Positions 26,540 through 37,680 of a stretch of 59,114 bases of DNA are shown in pieces. Source of the DNA: Kribbella antibiotica (lineage in GTDB: Bacteria > Actinomycetota > Actinomycetes > Propionibacteriales > Kribbellaceae); NCBI RefSeq assembly GCF_004349055.1, contig NZ_SMKX01000039.1:1-59114 (forward strand), in the 5' to 3' direction. Position 1 is the first letter of the stretch. Every line of letters starts with the position of its first letter. The notes under the pieces were generated by a model. The model had not been told where the DNA came from and searched no databases. It saw nothing but the letters and a program-made list of their open reading frames with translations. The translations under genes and the position numbers were made by a program.

Positions 26540-27276
26540 TTGCGAATGACGACGAGCAGTTGCACCAACAGCGGCGCGACAATCAACGCGGGCAGCATGT
26601 CCGCGACCGCGATCTGCTTGATTTTCAGCAGTCGCAGGGCAACACCGATCAGCATCACCCCGCCAGTGGCCCCCAGGGCGGTCACATGCGCCTCCGGGAG
26701 TACGTCGCCCAGTACGGCGCCGACCGCGGTCATCAGGCCCTGGATGACCAGTACGACGAGCGCCGACGCCATCACGCCCCAGCCGAGTGATGCGGCGAAG
26801 GCGACCGAGGCGAAACCGTCGAGCACGGCCTTGAGCAGCAGCTGATCCGCACCACGGCCGAGTCCGTCGGACAACGCGCCGAGGAACGTCAGCGGCCCGA
26901 CACAGAAGACCATTGACGCGGTAACAAAACCTTCGACGAACATGCTCTCACCGTCGGATCGCCGGAAGCGGTGCTGCAGCCAGGCGCCGAAACCCTCCAG
27001 CCGCTGCTCGATCCGGAGCAGCGACCCCGTGATGCCGCCGATGAGCATCGCGCCGAGCACGATCAGCACCGGTGCGCTGTCGCCGACCGCGTCGCTGAGC
27101 GCCTTGTCGCCCACGGTGAGTGCCGAGGTGATCGCGATCAGCAGCGTGACCAGGCCGAGCGCATCGGTGACGAGGTCGCGGGTCCGGTGACTCAGCCGAT
27201 GCCCGACGAGCACGCCGAGTGTCGACCCGGCCAGAACCGTTGCGACGTTGACGACAGTGCCGATACCGATGAACAA
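26536..27276 (-). CDS. DUF554 family membrane protein
   Basis: The 246-residue protein has about seven hydrophobic segments. It shows the DUF554 pattern: Gly-rich first helix (GTVVNVATVLAGSTLGVLVG), GAMLIGGITGSLLRIE in the middle, FVTASMVFCVGPLTFLGAL, and a final helix with GGVMLIGVALRLL. Proteins of this family are integral membrane proteins of unknown, possibly transport-related, function. The ATG at 27276 starts within the divergent space to the GNAT gene (116 nt). Confidence 0.88.
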   Translation of the reverse strand: MFIGIGTVVNVATVLAGSTLGVLVGHRLSHRTRDLVTDALGLVTLLIAITSALTVGDKALSDAVGDSAPVLIVLGAMLIGGITGSLLRIEQRLEGFGAWLQHRFRRSDGESMFVEGFVTASMVFCVGPLTFLGALSDGLGRGADQLLLKAVLDGFASVAFAASLGWGVMASALVVLVIQGLMTAVGAVLGDVLPEAHVTALGATGGVMLIGVALRLLKIKQIAVADMLPALIVAPLLVQLLVVIRN

Positions 27277-27392
27277 CGCAGGTCTCCGCTCAGCTTTGCA
27301 AGTGACCCTCCAGGGCCTACTGTTGCGCGAGGGCGAGCGTATCTCGGGCCCGTTCCGTTCACCTCGGGGGTGGACCAGACCAGGAGGTCGCT

Positions 27393-28013
27393 GTGGCTGC
27401 TGCCATTGCGGTGCGGGACGCCCAGCGGGGTGATGCCACCGCTTTGGTCGCGCTGTGGCGCGAGCTGACCACGGCCGGTGCCGGTCGCCTTCCCGGGGTG
27501 CCCACGGTCGCGGCGGTGGAGGTTGCCGTCGGCAAGCATCTGACGGACCCGTGGGGCCGCCTGGTGGTCGGTGAGCTGGACGGTCAGGTGCACGCGATGG
27601 CGTATCTGCGCCGTGCGACGGTCAGCCCGCTGCACGAGGACACCACGCTCACGATCGAGTATCTGCACGTCAGCGACGCCGCCCGGCGGCACGGCCTGGG
27701 CAAGGCGATGATCGCCGAGGCCGTCGCCTGGGCCGAGCACGAGGGCTGTCCGCACCTGGCCGTCGTCGCGCCGGCGATTGCGCGGGAGGCGAACCGGTTC
27801 CTGGCCAGGCTCGGGCTCGGACAGGCCGGCGTACTGAGATTTGCGAACACGCACACGGTGGCCCGCCGGCTCGCGGCCGAGCACGCGCCGAACCTGCTGG
27901 CCCTGCTGTCGTCGCGGCGGTCCGTGATCGGTCAGCGCCGGGCGCAGCTCGCGCGGCCGGCGCTCGCCGACTCCGTCAGCTACCCGCCGGAGCCTGGATC
28001 AGCTGGCAGGTGA
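27393..28013 (+). CDS. GNAT-family N-acetyltransferase
   Basis: GNAT enzymes move an acetyl group from acetyl-CoA to an amine. The acetyl-CoA-binding motif A is seen in IEYLHVSDAARRHGLGKAM (about 88-106; R/H-x-x-G-x-G/A type). Motif B follows in CPHLAVVAPAIAREANRFLARLG. The C-terminal 45 residues after the fold are basic and Leu/Arg-rich. The GTG start has AGGAGG upstream. Its substrate is unknown. It overlaps the convergent thioesterase gene by 38 nt. Confidence 0.85.
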   Translation: MAAAIAVRDAQRGDATALVALWRELTTAGAGRLPGVPTVAAVEVAVGKHLTDPWGRLVVGELDGQVHAMAYLRRATVSPLHEDTTLTIEYLHVSDAARRHGLGKAMIAEAVAWAEHEGCPHLAVVAPAIAREANRFLARLGLGQAGVLRFANTHTVARRLAAEHAPNLLALLSSRRSVIGQRRAQLARPALADSVSYPPEPGSAGR

Positions 28014-28395
28014 TCCGCGCCGTGCAGACCCGCTTGTCGCGGTCGTCGGTGATGACCACCTCGTACGTCGCAGTGGTCCGGCCGAGGTAGATCGGGGTCG
28101 CGACGCCGGTGACCACGCCGTCGCGCACCGCGCGGTGATGGGTCGCGTTGATGTCGACCCCGACCGCGACTTTCCCGTACGCCGAAGCGTGCAGCGCGGC
28201 ACCGACCGAGCCGAGGCTCTCGGCGAGCACGCAGGACGCGCCACCGTGCAGCAGTCCGTACGGCTGGGTGTTGCCCTTCACCGGCATGGTCGCGACAACC
28301 CGCTCCGGCGCGGCTTCGCTGATCACGATGCCCATCAGTTGCAGCAGGCTGCCTTCGATGTCCATGCCCGGCGGGAGCGTGTTGTTATCTGTCAC
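27976..28395 (-). CDS. PaaI-like hotdog-fold thioesterase
   Basis: This 139-residue hotdog protein hydrolyses acyl-CoA thioesters, probably small or aromatic ones. The conserved active-site segment is PYGLLHGGASCVLAESLGS (HGG motif near 50), with the following strand VGVDINATHHRAV and a YLGRTTATYEV strand typical of the PaaI/menaquinone-thioesterase (MenI-like) group. The start is GTG 28395, only 6 nt after a TAGGCT -10 element (28402-28407), so it is probably leaderless. It is divergent from polA, and 58 nt separate the two starts. Confidence 0.88.
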   Translation of the reverse strand: MTDNNTLPPGMDIEGSLLQLMGIVISEAAPERVVATMPVKGNTQPYGLLHGGASCVLAESLGSVGAALHASAYGKVAVGVDINATHHRAVRDGVVTGVATPIYLGRTTATYEVVITDDRDKRVCTARITCQLIQAPAGS

Positions 28396-28401
28396 ATCAG
28401 C

Positions 28402-28407
28402 AGCCTA
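28402..28407 (-). promoter_or_regulatory. -10 element of the leaderless thioesterase gene
   Basis: On the minus strand TAGGCT is followed by 6 nt and then the GTG start at 28395. No Shine-Dalgarno sequence is present. Confidence 0.45.
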
Positions 28408-28441
28408 ACTGCCGTGTTCGGAAACTGTCCCAGGGAAGCAC

Positions 28442-28447
28442 TAGAGT
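28442..28447 (+). promoter_or_regulatory. -10 element of leaderless polA
   Basis: TAGAGT lies 6 nt before GTG 28454, with no ribosome site between, supporting the GTG over the ATG at 28481. I do not see a good -35 box. Confidence 0.45.
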
Positions 28448-28453
28448 CGGTGT

Positions 28454-31198
<2,745 letters not shown>

Positions 31199-31200
31199 CC

Positions 31201-32052
31201 ATGGAGCCGATCCGGCCGTTTCGCTGGGACTTGATCCGGCCGGATCAGCTCGGCTCCCTCCTCGACGACGTCGAGGTATGGGAGCTGTTCTTCCTGGACG
31301 ACCTCATCCGATGCGCGGCCCGCGTGCTGGGTCAATGCGGTAACGGTGAGCTCTACTTTGTCGGCCGCTCCGTCGACAGCCTGTTCGACCTCCTCAGCGG
31401 TGCCCTCGACGGCACGGAGTGGAGCTCGCGGCTCCATCCGTTGCCGCTCTCGATGGCAAGGTCTTCGCAGCATCAGGGCGAGTTCAGCGCGGCCGAGATC
31501 CGGCAGTTGCGGACGAATCTTGCGGCGAGTGGACTCGCTCCGGCAGACCTGATGCGTGGCCGCCCGACGGTCTTCGTCGATCTCGTCTCCGGGGGTGGGA
31601 CCTTCGAGCGGCTGTACGCCGTACTGCGGCAGTGGATCGACGACGAGCATGCGCAGTGGGACGTGATCCGGCGGCAGTTGAAGTTCGTCGGGATCACCGG
31701 TCGGCGCGAGACCAGCCCTAACACCTTTCGCTGGCAGCAGCAGGCGAACTTCGCGCATGAGCTCCCGGCGTCCGCGATCCGCAACGTTTCGCTCGACCGC
31801 CGGATCTGGTCGTACTTCGGCGACTATCAGCACAAGACGGCACGGTCGTTCCGCCGGAACGTCTGGGCGGATCCGGAGGCAGCCGAGCCGCGGCGGGATG
31901 GGAAGGCTCGGCTGGCGTTGGCCGAGGCGGTGCGGGTGGTTGCGGCAGGGCGGACGCCGGAGGTGCGGCGGAAGCTGGCTGGGCTGCTGACGCGGGAGCC
32001 GGCGATCAAGGAGCGGTGGCTCCGCGAGCTTCAGGTCGCCTTGGCGACGTAG
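31201..32052 (+). CDS. Unknown protein with a phosphoribosyltransferase-like motif
   Basis: The 283-residue soluble protein starts 2 nt after polA and is probably co-transcribed. TVFVDLVSGGGTFERL (near 120-135) resembles the PRPP-binding loop of type I phosphoribosyltransferases. An upstream strand-helix unit, GELYFVGRSVDSLFDLL, fits the first part of that fold. The classical DD pair of the loop is reduced to a single D, so catalysis is uncertain. The C-terminus is basic and helical. I would call it PRTase-like at best; its partner or substrate is unknown. Confidence 0.7.
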   Translation: MEPIRPFRWDLIRPDQLGSLLDDVEVWELFFLDDLIRCAARVLGQCGNGELYFVGRSVDSLFDLLSGALDGTEWSSRLHPLPLSMARSSQHQGEFSAAEIRQLRTNLAASGLAPADLMRGRPTVFVDLVSGGGTFERLYAVLRQWIDDEHAQWDVIRRQLKFVGITGRRETSPNTFRWQQQANFAHELPASAIRNVSLDRRIWSYFGDYQHKTARSFRRNVWADPEAAEPRRDGKARLALAEAVRVVAAGRTPEVRRKLAGLLTREPAIKERWLRELQVALAT

Positions 32053-32093
32053 TACGGCAGGTGCGGCCGCTTGGGCGTGTGAGCCGGTCCGGG

Positions 32094-32135
32094 GGAAGGG
32101 GGTGGACGGACCTGCATCACCGTCCAACCCCTTCC
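32094..32135. terminator. Terminator between convergent genes
   Basis: GGAAGGGG-G-TGGACGG (32094-32109) pairs with CCGTCCA-A-CCCCTTCC (32120-32135) around a 10-nt loop. There is one G/A mismatch in a stem of 15 paired bases. It lies about 40 nt after the plus-strand gene and 100 nt before the end of the minus-strand protease gene, and the stem would serve either direction. Confidence 0.7.
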
Positions 32136-32236
32136 GCGGGTGTTGTTGTGGGGGTGCTGAGCGTGGATCGGGAGTGCCGGGCGAAGTTGGACGGTGATGG
32201 CGGTCCGCCCCGCGCGGCAGCGGCTGGCGCAGATTG

Positions 32237-33265
32237 CTATTCGAACTGCAGGACTAGTTGGGTCTTGAGGTTGGGGATGTGTTCGGCGACGGCGTTGATG
32301 CGGGTGACGCCGGTCGCGCCGGGGATGCGGGTGACCTTGATCGGCACCGATCTGAGCCCTTGGCTGGGGATGGTGGTCTGCGGCGGAACCTTCGCCGACG
32401 TGGATTTGTCGGTCGTCAGGTCGAAGTCCACGCCGATCGTCGGGGCCGGCGCCGAGAGGCGAAGGAAGAGGGTGACTTCGTCCTGCCCCTTGGGGACCCG
32501 CAGGACGGGACCGCCGTGGAACCACAGGTTCGCTGTCCGCACCTTGACCTGGAGACGCTCCCGGATCCGGGCAATCGGAACGGCGTAGCCCTGGGTGAAA
32601 TCCAAGCTCGCGCCGACCAGCAGCCCGATCACCTGGTTCAGGGGGCCGACGACGACCGAGCCCGAATCGCCATGATCGGCGAACTGCCCTTTCAGCGCGC
32701 CGATCTGGATCAGACCCTTGAGCTCGTACTCCCGGCCGCCGTGGGTGAACCTCGCGGTCACGTTGGTATTTTCGACCCTTCCCCGCGTGGTTCCGGTCTG
32801 CGAGCCGCGCTTGCTGACGGTCAGTTCCCCGTGGTCCTCGTCGGTCACGTCGTACTCGCCGAGCACAGCTCCCAGGCTGATGATCTCCGGCTGGAACTTG
32901 TCGGGGTAGCGGAACAGGTCGCAGATCGCGAAGTCCCCGTACGGGTCGTCCTCCAGGAGGACGGCGAGTTGCACCGCACCGAGCACGTCGTTGTCGGTGT
33001 TGGTCGGCTGACCGACCGTCGTGCCGATCCCGCCGATGACGTGCGCGGCGGACAGGGCGTACGTGTCGCCGTGTCGCAGGTACTCGTTGTCCCCGTGCGG
33101 GCCGCCGTCGGGTCCGGTGTACGTCACGGCGCAACCGAGGGTTCCGTAGACCATCCCGCTGAGTTCGAGGTGCTCCGTGTAGCAGCCGCCCTGCAGGGGA
33201 CGGATCTTTGCCTTGTCGTAGTAGTCGTCCACCTCGACGACGTCGTCGATGTCCTGTGCGGTCAT
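32237..33265 (-). CDS. Trypsin-fold serine protease, no visible signal peptide
   Basis: The catalytic triad is recognisable: His in ALSAAHVIGG (near 76), Asp in DDPYGDFAICDL (near 111) and Ser in HGDSGSVVVG (near 200). The N-terminal half is therefore a chymotrypsin-like protease of about 260 residues. A C-terminal beta-rich domain follows (about 262-342), with VTLFLRLSAP and IPGATGVTRI. The start ATG 33265 has GGAG nearby; an in-frame ATG at 33319 would add 18 residues. With no signal peptide it may act inside the cell or leave by another route, which is unusual for this fold in bacteria. The substrate is unknown. Confidence 0.82.
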   Translation of the reverse strand: MTAQDIDDVVEVDDYYDKAKIRPLQGGCYTEHLELSGMVYGTLGCAVTYTGPDGGPHGDNEYLRHGDTYALSAAHVIGGIGTTVGQPTNTDNDVLGAVQLAVLLEDDPYGDFAICDLFRYPDKFQPEIISLGAVLGEYDVTDEDHGELTVSKRGSQTGTTRGRVENTNVTARFTHGGREYELKGLIQIGALKGQFADHGDSGSVVVGPLNQVIGLLVGASLDFTQGYAVPIARIRERLQVKVRTANLWFHGGPVLRVPKGQDEVTLFLRLSAPAPTIGVDFDLTTDKSTSAKVPPQTTIPSQGLRSVPIKVTRIPGATGVTRINAVAEHIPNLKTQLVLQFE

Positions 33266-33408
33266 GCCAGAGGCTCCTTCGGCTCGCTGCGAAATCGCGG
33301 AAGGTGATGCACTGCGCATGGACGGTGACTCACTGTAGCTGCCCGATTTGGCCCTGCGGAAGTGGCGTCTCAGGAATGCGTCCGCTCCCAGGAGTAGGTC
33401 GCCTGCGC

Positions 33409-33879
33409 TCAGGTGACGTAGTACGGCGACGGGTCGGGGGACAAGGCTCGCTTGATGAAGCGGAGTTCTTCGTCGCGCAGGGGTGGGAGGTTATCGAGGG
33501 GCCACCAGCGGACGTCGGTGGACTCGTCGTCGTTGACGCGGGCCTCGCCGCGGAGGGGCCGGCAGCGGAAGGCCAGGTCGAGGAACTGGACCTGGTCGCC
33601 GTTGGGGTACGTGTGGGGATCGAAGGACTCGACGCCGAGGAGGCGTTCGACCTCGGCCACCACGGCGGTCTCTTCGTGGATCTCGCGGACGAGGGCGATG
33701 GCGGGTTGTTCGCCGGGTTCGAGGATGCCGGCGGGGAGGGACCAGTGGCCGCTGTCGGCGCGCTGGACCAGGAGGATCTGGTCGTGGTCGTCGAGGACGA
33801 CGGCGGTCAGGCCGGTGAGCCAGAGCAGGTCGTGACCGATCTTCTCGCGGAGCTCGAGGATGAACTTCGGGGTCGTCAT
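33409..33879 (-). CDS. Nudix hydrolase
   Basis: This enzyme cleaves nucleoside-diphosphate-linked compounds such as damaged nucleotides. The Nudix box GILEPGEQPAIALVREIHEE (near 71-90) matches G-x5-E-x7-R-E-U-x-E-E, and the metal-binding glutamates are intact. The length of 156 residues is standard for a single-domain member. The start ATG 33879 follows TAGGGT (33886-33891 on this strand) by 6 nt, so a leaderless mRNA is likely. The substrate cannot be predicted. Confidence 0.92.
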   Translation of the reverse strand: MTTPKFILELREKIGHDLLWLTGLTAVVLDDHDQILLVQRADSGHWSLPAGILEPGEQPAIALVREIHEETAVVAEVERLLGVESFDPHTYPNGDQVQFLDLAFRCRPLRGEARVNDDESTDVRWWPLDNLPPLRDEELRFIKRALSPDPSPYYVT

Positions 33880-33885
33880 GCCCAG

Positions 33886-33891
33886 ACCCTA
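33886..33891 (-). promoter_or_regulatory. -10 element of the leaderless Nudix gene
   Basis: TAGGGT on the minus strand ends 6 nt before the ATG at 33879. The palindrome at 33905-33931 would cover its -35 zone. Confidence 0.45.
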
Positions 33892-33904
33892 AACGACGGC
33901 CGGG

Positions 33905-33931
33905 GCAACTTTCTTTCCGAAGGAAAGTTGC
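33905..33931. promoter_or_regulatory. Palindrome in the divergent Nudix/sugar-importer promoter region
   Basis: GCAACTTTC (33905-33913) and GAAAGTTGC (33923-33931) are perfect inverted repeats with a 9-nt centre that itself contributes to CTTTCC/GGAAAG. The dyad is typical of a LacI- or GntR-type operator, and sugar-importer operons are usually so controlled. ATCCGA (33988) and TCGGAT (34007) form a second, weaker dyad closer to the SBP gene. Confidence 0.5.
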
Positions 33932-34039
33932 GGGCGGGGCTGCCTTACCCCTTTCGGACAGATCCGATCTCTGCCATCCTTCCGGGCATCCGAATCGTAG
34001 ATCCTATCGGATATCTCACAGACCGTAGCGGGAGGCGAG

Positions 34040-35779
34040 ATGCGCAGAGACGTAAAACGTCGGACATTCGTAGCCGGCGCAGTAGGGATCGCGGCGACCG
34101 GCGGGAGCGGGCTGCTGAGCGGCTGCGGCTCCGGTGCGGCGGATACCGGCGCCGCCCCCGAGAGCCTGACCCAGCCGGTCGCGGAGCTCGGTCCGCTGAA
34201 GTCCGGAATCAACTATCCGCCGGGTTACATCGGTCCGAAGGCGCGCCGGCAGCAGACGATCGTGACCGAGCCGGCCACGTTCACCGTCGTCGTACCGCAG
34301 AGCCTCACGGTCGGCGACTGGGCGAAGAACGAGTTCACCCGCTGGATGGAGCAGCAGACCGGGATCCGGATCCAGTGGCGGCAGGTGGCCGGCAAGGGCA
34401 ACGACCCCGAGACGATGACGAAGATCAACGCGATGATGGCGGCCGGTGATATCCCGGACGCGTTCCTCGGGATCACCTTCACCCGCTCGCAGCTCTACCT
34501 GTACGGCGCACAGAACCTTTTCGTCGACTTGAATCCGTACCTGGAGCGCTACGCCCCCAATCTCCAGCTGGCGATGAAGGACTACCCGGAGACTCCCAAG
34601 CTGTTGAAGGCACCGGACAAAGGCGTCTACAGCTTCCCCGATATCAACGACTGCTATCACTGCCGCGCCTCCAACGGCCGCGCGCTGCTCAACACCGAGT
34701 GGCTGCGCAAGGTCGGGCTCGCGATGCCGCAGACCACCGATGAATTCCGCGAGGTACTGCAAGCGTTCAAGCAGGCCGATCTCGCCGGCGGCGGCAAGAC
34801 GATCCCGTTCGGCGGCTACAAGGATGCGGCGCTCGACACGTTCTTCATGAACTCGTTCCTCTACAACGCCGGTGATCCCTGGCTGGCCGTGAACGACGGC
34901 AAGGTCGAGGCCAACTACGTCAAGGACGAGTGGCGCGAGGGTCTCAAGTACCTGCACGGCCTGTACGCCGATGGTCTCCTGGCGCGCGATATCTTCACCG
35001 CGAACGAGGACCAGATCAAGCGGTACGGCGACAATCCCGGCGGCCCGGTTCTCGGCGGTGCGCGGGTCTACTACTGGGGCACGTTGATGACGCTCGACCT
35101 GGTCGATCCGAAAGCGCGGTGGCACCAGTACGAAACGATGGACCCGCTGAAGGGACCGAACGGCGTACAGGTTGCGCCGTGGGACTACCTCAAGGTCGGT
35201 CTCGAGGTGTCGACCCTCGTCGTGACGCGCAAGTGCAAGCGCCCCGATCTGCTCGTCCGGTGGGCCGACTACCAGCTCGATCTCGAGGTTGTCCTGCGGT
35301 CGTATGCCGGTCCGGACTTCCGCTGGTCGGTCAAGGGCGACAAGGGCATCAACGGCAAACAGTCGATCTACGGCATGGAGTCGTGGAACACCGACGAGAC
35401 CAAGGGCAAGACCTGGGACCAGTACGGCGTCATGTACCGCTCCGGCGATTTCCGGCTGGCCGAGCGGGTGGATCCGAAGAAGCCGACGTTCGAGTCGCCG
35501 CTGTACGAGCAGACCAGGGACCATCTGTTCCCGCATCGGCAGCCGATGGAGCGGCAGTTCCCGCCGGTCACGCTGGAGGCCGACCAGGCGGCGCTGGACG
35601 CGGAGATCGGGCTGAACCTCAAGTCCGAGGTGACCGGCTCGCTGGCCAAGTTCGTCACCGGCCGGCTCGATCCGAATGACGACGGCCAGTGGGCCGACTA
35701 CAAGTCCCGCATCGGGCAGATCGGATTGCAGCCGTACCTGGAGATTCAGCAGGCCGCCTACGAGACCTACCAGGGGTGA
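34040..35779 (+). CDS. Carbohydrate ABC transporter substrate-binding lipoprotein (Tat)
   Basis: This is the extracellular solute-binding protein of a CUT1 importer. The N-terminus has a twin-arginine motif (KRRTFVAG, R7-R8) followed by a lipobox LSGC (Cys29), so it is exported folded and lipid-anchored. The 579-residue length and patterns such as EFTRWMEQQTGIRI and LYLYGAQNLFVDLNPYL resemble the large LplA/YtcQ-type oligosaccharide binding proteins. GGGAGG precedes the ATG. Its stop overlaps the next start (ATG within TGATG). The specific sugar is unknown. Confidence 0.9.
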   Translation: MRRDVKRRTFVAGAVGIAATGGSGLLSGCGSGAADTGAAPESLTQPVAELGPLKSGINYPPGYIGPKARRQQTIVTEPATFTVVVPQSLTVGDWAKNEFTRWMEQQTGIRIQWRQVAGKGNDPETMTKINAMMAAGDIPDAFLGITFTRSQLYLYGAQNLFVDLNPYLERYAPNLQLAMKDYPETPKLLKAPDKGVYSFPDINDCYHCRASNGRALLNTEWLRKVGLAMPQTTDEFREVLQAFKQADLAGGGKTIPFGGYKDAALDTFFMNSFLYNAGDPWLAVNDGKVEANYVKDEWREGLKYLHGLYADGLLARDIFTANEDQIKRYGDNPGGPVLGGARVYYWGTLMTLDLVDPKARWHQYETMDPLKGPNGVQVAPWDYLKVGLEVSTLVVTRKCKRPDLLVRWADYQLDLEVVLRSYAGPDFRWSVKGDKGINGKQSIYGMESWNTDETKGKTWDQYGVMYRSGDFRLAERVDPKKPTFESPLYEQTRDHLFPHRQPMERQFPPVTLEADQAALDAEIGLNLKSEVTGSLAKFVTGRLDPNDDGQWADYKSRIGQIGLQPYLEIQQAAYETYQG

Positions 35780-36699
35780 TGAGCGTGGCCATCGATACCG
35801 CGAGTGCACCCGCGCCGGTCCAGGAGACCAGGTCCGACCGGATCGTGATGATCTGCAACTACACGGCGCTCGGCCTGTTCACGCTGGCCGTCCTCTACCC
35901 GTTGGTCTATGTGCTCAGTGCCTCGCTGAGCGATCCGAAGAACGTTGTCTCCGGCAAGGTGTGGCTCTGGCCGGTGGGCTTCAGCATCGAGTCGTTCAAG
36001 GCGGTCTTCGACTACGACTCGATCGTCACCGGCTTCTCGAACTCGGTCCTGTACGCCGTCGGCGGGGCGCTGCTCGCGACCGTCCTGACCTTGTTCGCGG
36101 CGTACCCGTTGTCGCGCAAGGGCCTGCCGGGCAAGGGCATCATCATGGCGCTGTTCGTGTTCACGATGATGTTCTCCGGCGGCCTGATCCCGTCGTACCT
36201 GGTGGTCGACCGGCTCGGCCTGCTGAACAGCCGCTGGGCGATCGTCCTGCCGGCCGCGCTGGCGGTCTGGAACATGATCATCACCCGGACCTTCTTCCAG
36301 TCCACGATCCCCGAGGAGCTGGTCGAGGCCGCGAAGGTCGACGGTTGCACCGACTTCGGATTCTTCTGGCGGGTCGTGCTGCCGCTCAGCAAACCGATCA
36401 TCGCCGTCAACCTGCTCTTCTACGCGGTCGCGCAGTGGAACTCGTGGTTCACCGCGTTGATCTACCTGACCAACGAGCATCTCTTCCCGTTGCAACTGGT
36501 GCTGCGCCAGATCATCCTGCAGAGCCAGTTCGACCCGTCCCAGGTCCGCGACACCGCCGAGCTGATCCGGATGAAGGAGCTCCAGGAACAGCTCAAGTAC
36601 TCGCTGATCGTGATCGCCACCATCCCACCCCTGCTGGTCTACCCCTTTGTGCAGAAGCACTTCGTCAAGGGGGCCATGGTCGGCTCGCTGAAGGGTTGA
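35779..36699 (+). CDS. Carbohydrate ABC transporter permease, LplC type
   Basis: The permease has six predicted membrane helices in 306 residues. The cytoplasmic EAA loop reads EELVEAAKVDGCTDFGFFW (near 178-196) and docks the ATPase. The start ATG 35779 overlaps the SBP stop; an upstream open frame exists but lies inside the SBP gene. The C-terminus FVKGAMVGSLKG is the hallmark ending of LplC-like permeases. It lies 6 nt before the second permease gene. Confidence 0.9.
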   Translation: MSVAIDTASAPAPVQETRSDRIVMICNYTALGLFTLAVLYPLVYVLSASLSDPKNVVSGKVWLWPVGFSIESFKAVFDYDSIVTGFSNSVLYAVGGALLATVLTLFAAYPLSRKGLPGKGIIMALFVFTMMFSGGLIPSYLVVDRLGLLNSRWAIVLPAALAVWNMIITRTFFQSTIPEELVEAAKVDGCTDFGFFWRVVLPLSKPIIAVNLLFYAVAQWNSWFTALIYLTNEHLFPLQLVLRQIILQSQFDPSQVRDTAELIRMKELQEQLKYSLIVIATIPPLLVYPFVQKHFVKGAMVGSLKG

Positions 36700-36705
36700 T
36701 GACTC

Positions 36706-37680
36706 ATGGCTACTGACACCCTGGTACGACGTACGCCCGCGCGCTCCGGCGCTCGCCCGGCCAAGCACGCGGTGGGGCTGGGGACGCGGATGCGGCGGAA
36801 CTGGCAGTTGTACGCGATGCTCGCCGTACCGCTGATCTGGCTGGCGATCTTCGCGTACTGGCCGATGTACGGCGCGATCATCGCGTTCAAGGACTACAAC
36901 GTGGTCGACGGGATCCTGGGCAGCCGCTGGGTCGGCTTCAAACACTTCGAGCGGTTCCTGGAGTCTTACCAGTTCGGGCGGCTGATCAAGAACACGCTGG
37001 TCCTGCAGATCTACGAGCTGTTCGCGACGTTCTGGCCGCCGATCCTGCTGGCCCTCGGCCTGAACATGGCCCGGCGCAAGTGGTACCGCCGGTCGGTACA
37101 GCTGATCACCTACGCCCCGCACTTCATCTCCACGGTGGTCGTGGTCGGCATCATCGTGGTCCTCGTCGACCCGAACACCGGCGTACTGAACCAGTTCCTG
37201 GGTCTGTTCGGTGCCGGGCCGATCGACGTCCTGAACAATCCGGACTACTTCCGCCACCTCTACGTCTGGTCGAGCTCGTGGCAGACGATGGGCTTCTCGG
37301 CGATCATCTACCTGGCCGCACTGACCAGCGTCTCGCCGGAACTGCACGAGGCCGCGATCGTCGACGGAGCCTCCAGGTTGCGCCGCGTCTGGCACATCGA
37401 CCTGCCGGCGATCCGTCCGGTCGCGGTGATCCTGATGATCCTCAACATCGGCACGATCATGACCGCCGGCTTCGAGAAGGTGCTGCTGCTGCAGAACACC
37501 CTCAACCTGCAGACCTCCGAGGTCCTCGACACCTACGTCTACAAACTCGGTTTCGCCTCACAGGTCCCGCAGTTCAGCTACGCCGCGGCAATCGGGCTCT
37601 TCCGATCCGTCATCGGTCTGGTCCTGCTGGTGCTGGCGAACACCCTGGCCCGCAAGTTCGCGAAATCAAGCCTCTGGTGA
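36706..37680 (+). CDS. Carbohydrate ABC transporter permease, LplB type
   Basis: The second permease, of 324 residues, has six predicted helices. The opening is AVPLIWLAIFAYWPMYGAII, the FKDYN segment is typical of LplB, and the EAA loop is PELHEAAIVDGASRLRRVW near 220. It pairs with the LplC-like protein to form the channel. No ATPase gene follows, so a shared MsiK-type ATPase encoded elsewhere is expected, as in many actinobacterial sugar importers. The order SBP-LplC-LplB is reversed compared with the usual SBP-LplB-LplC. Confidence 0.9.
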   Translation: MATDTLVRRTPARSGARPAKHAVGLGTRMRRNWQLYAMLAVPLIWLAIFAYWPMYGAIIAFKDYNVVDGILGSRWVGFKHFERFLESYQFGRLIKNTLVLQIYELFATFWPPILLALGLNMARRKWYRRSVQLITYAPHFISTVVVVGIIVVLVDPNTGVLNQFLGLFGAGPIDVLNNPDYFRHLYVWSSSWQTMGFSAIIYLAALTSVSPELHEAAIVDGASRLRRVWHIDLPAIRPVAVILMILNIGTIMTAGFEKVLLLQNTLNLQTSEVLDTYVYKLGFASQVPQFSYAAAIGLFRSVIGLVLLVLANTLARKFAKSSLW

